Shown here piece after piece: positions 5,851 through 5,916 of a DNA stretch of 5,916 nt. The stretch is from Candidatus Omnitrophota bacterium. GTDB taxonomy: Bacteria; Omnitrophota; Gorgyraeia; Zapsychrales; Fredricksoniimonadaceae. Where the stretch lies: contig JAEUSC010000342.1 of assembly GCA_016789035.1 (NCBI GenBank), forward strand, positions 1 through 5,916, written 5' to 3'. The position numbers and the translations under genes are program-made. Under the pieces are notes generated by a model. The model worked only from the letters and a program-made list of their open reading frames with translations. It was not told the origin of the DNA and did no database searches. Positions within the stretch are counted from its first letter, which is position 1; every line of letters begins with the position of its first letter.

Positions 5851-5875
5851 ACACAGGATATCGAAAGGAGCAGGT

Positions 5876-5916
5876 ATGTTAACGGCTGAACGAGCTAACG
5901 AAATCACTCTCAAAGG
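5876..5916 (+). CDS. start of an unidentified gene, cut by the window end
   Basis: ATG 5876 is preceded by a strong Shine-Dalgarno AAAGGAG (5864-5870) with a 5-nt spacer, 25 nt after the aquaporin stop. Only 13 full codons are visible, reading M-L-T-A-E-R-A-N-E-I-T-L-K. This is too little to assign a family. The strong ribosome binding site and open frame support a real start, probably in the same transcript as the aquaporin gene. Confidence 0.6.
   Translation, partial: MLTAERANEITLK

Overview
The window reads as ordinary chromosomal DNA of a bacterium that makes menaquinone by the classical o-succinylbenzoate route. GC content is near 50% by eye. Genes are packed tightly, and one product has a Sec signal peptide while another has an N-terminal membrane anchor. 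The sequence does not fix the taxon. A Gram-negative anaerobe or facultative lineage (deltaproteobacterial-type or PVC/Omnitrophota-type) is only my guess, from the superoxide-reductase-like exported protein and the TIP-like aquaporin. I see no tRNA, rRNA, CRISPR array, insertion sequence or phage gene.

Left block (about 1-4500, + strand): five genes run in one direction with gaps of 12, 2, -16 (or -4) and 6 nt, then a strong intrinsic terminator. They are a membrane-anchored protein of unknown function, an exported desulfoferrodoxin-like small protein, MenA (DHNA prenyltransferase), MenC (o-succinylbenzoate synthase) and MenE (o-succinylbenzoate-CoA ligase). No promoter is visible inside the block, so transcription probably starts upstream of the window.

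Middle: a 136-residue hotdog thioesterase lies on the - strand, convergent with menE. Its sequence and position suggest the DHNA-CoA hydrolase step. MenC, MenE, this thioesterase and MenA would cover OSB formation, OSB activation, CoA release from DHNA-CoA, and prenylation. MenF, MenD, MenH, MenB and the final methyltransferase are not in the window.

Right: a 280-bp divergent intergenic region holds one plausible sigma70-type promoter per direction. It also has a perfect 16-bp direct repeat, one copy at each predicted promoter. Downstream on the + strand is an aquaporin whose predicted selectivity filter (His/Ile/Ala/Arg) resembles plant tonoplast aquaporins more than AqpZ or GlpF. The first 13 codons of another gene follow, with a strong ribosome binding site.

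I found no clearly new multi-gene system. The most interesting items are the exported superoxide-reductase-like protein with incomplete iron ligands, the TIP-like aquaporin filter, and the duplicated 16-mer in the divergent promoter region.
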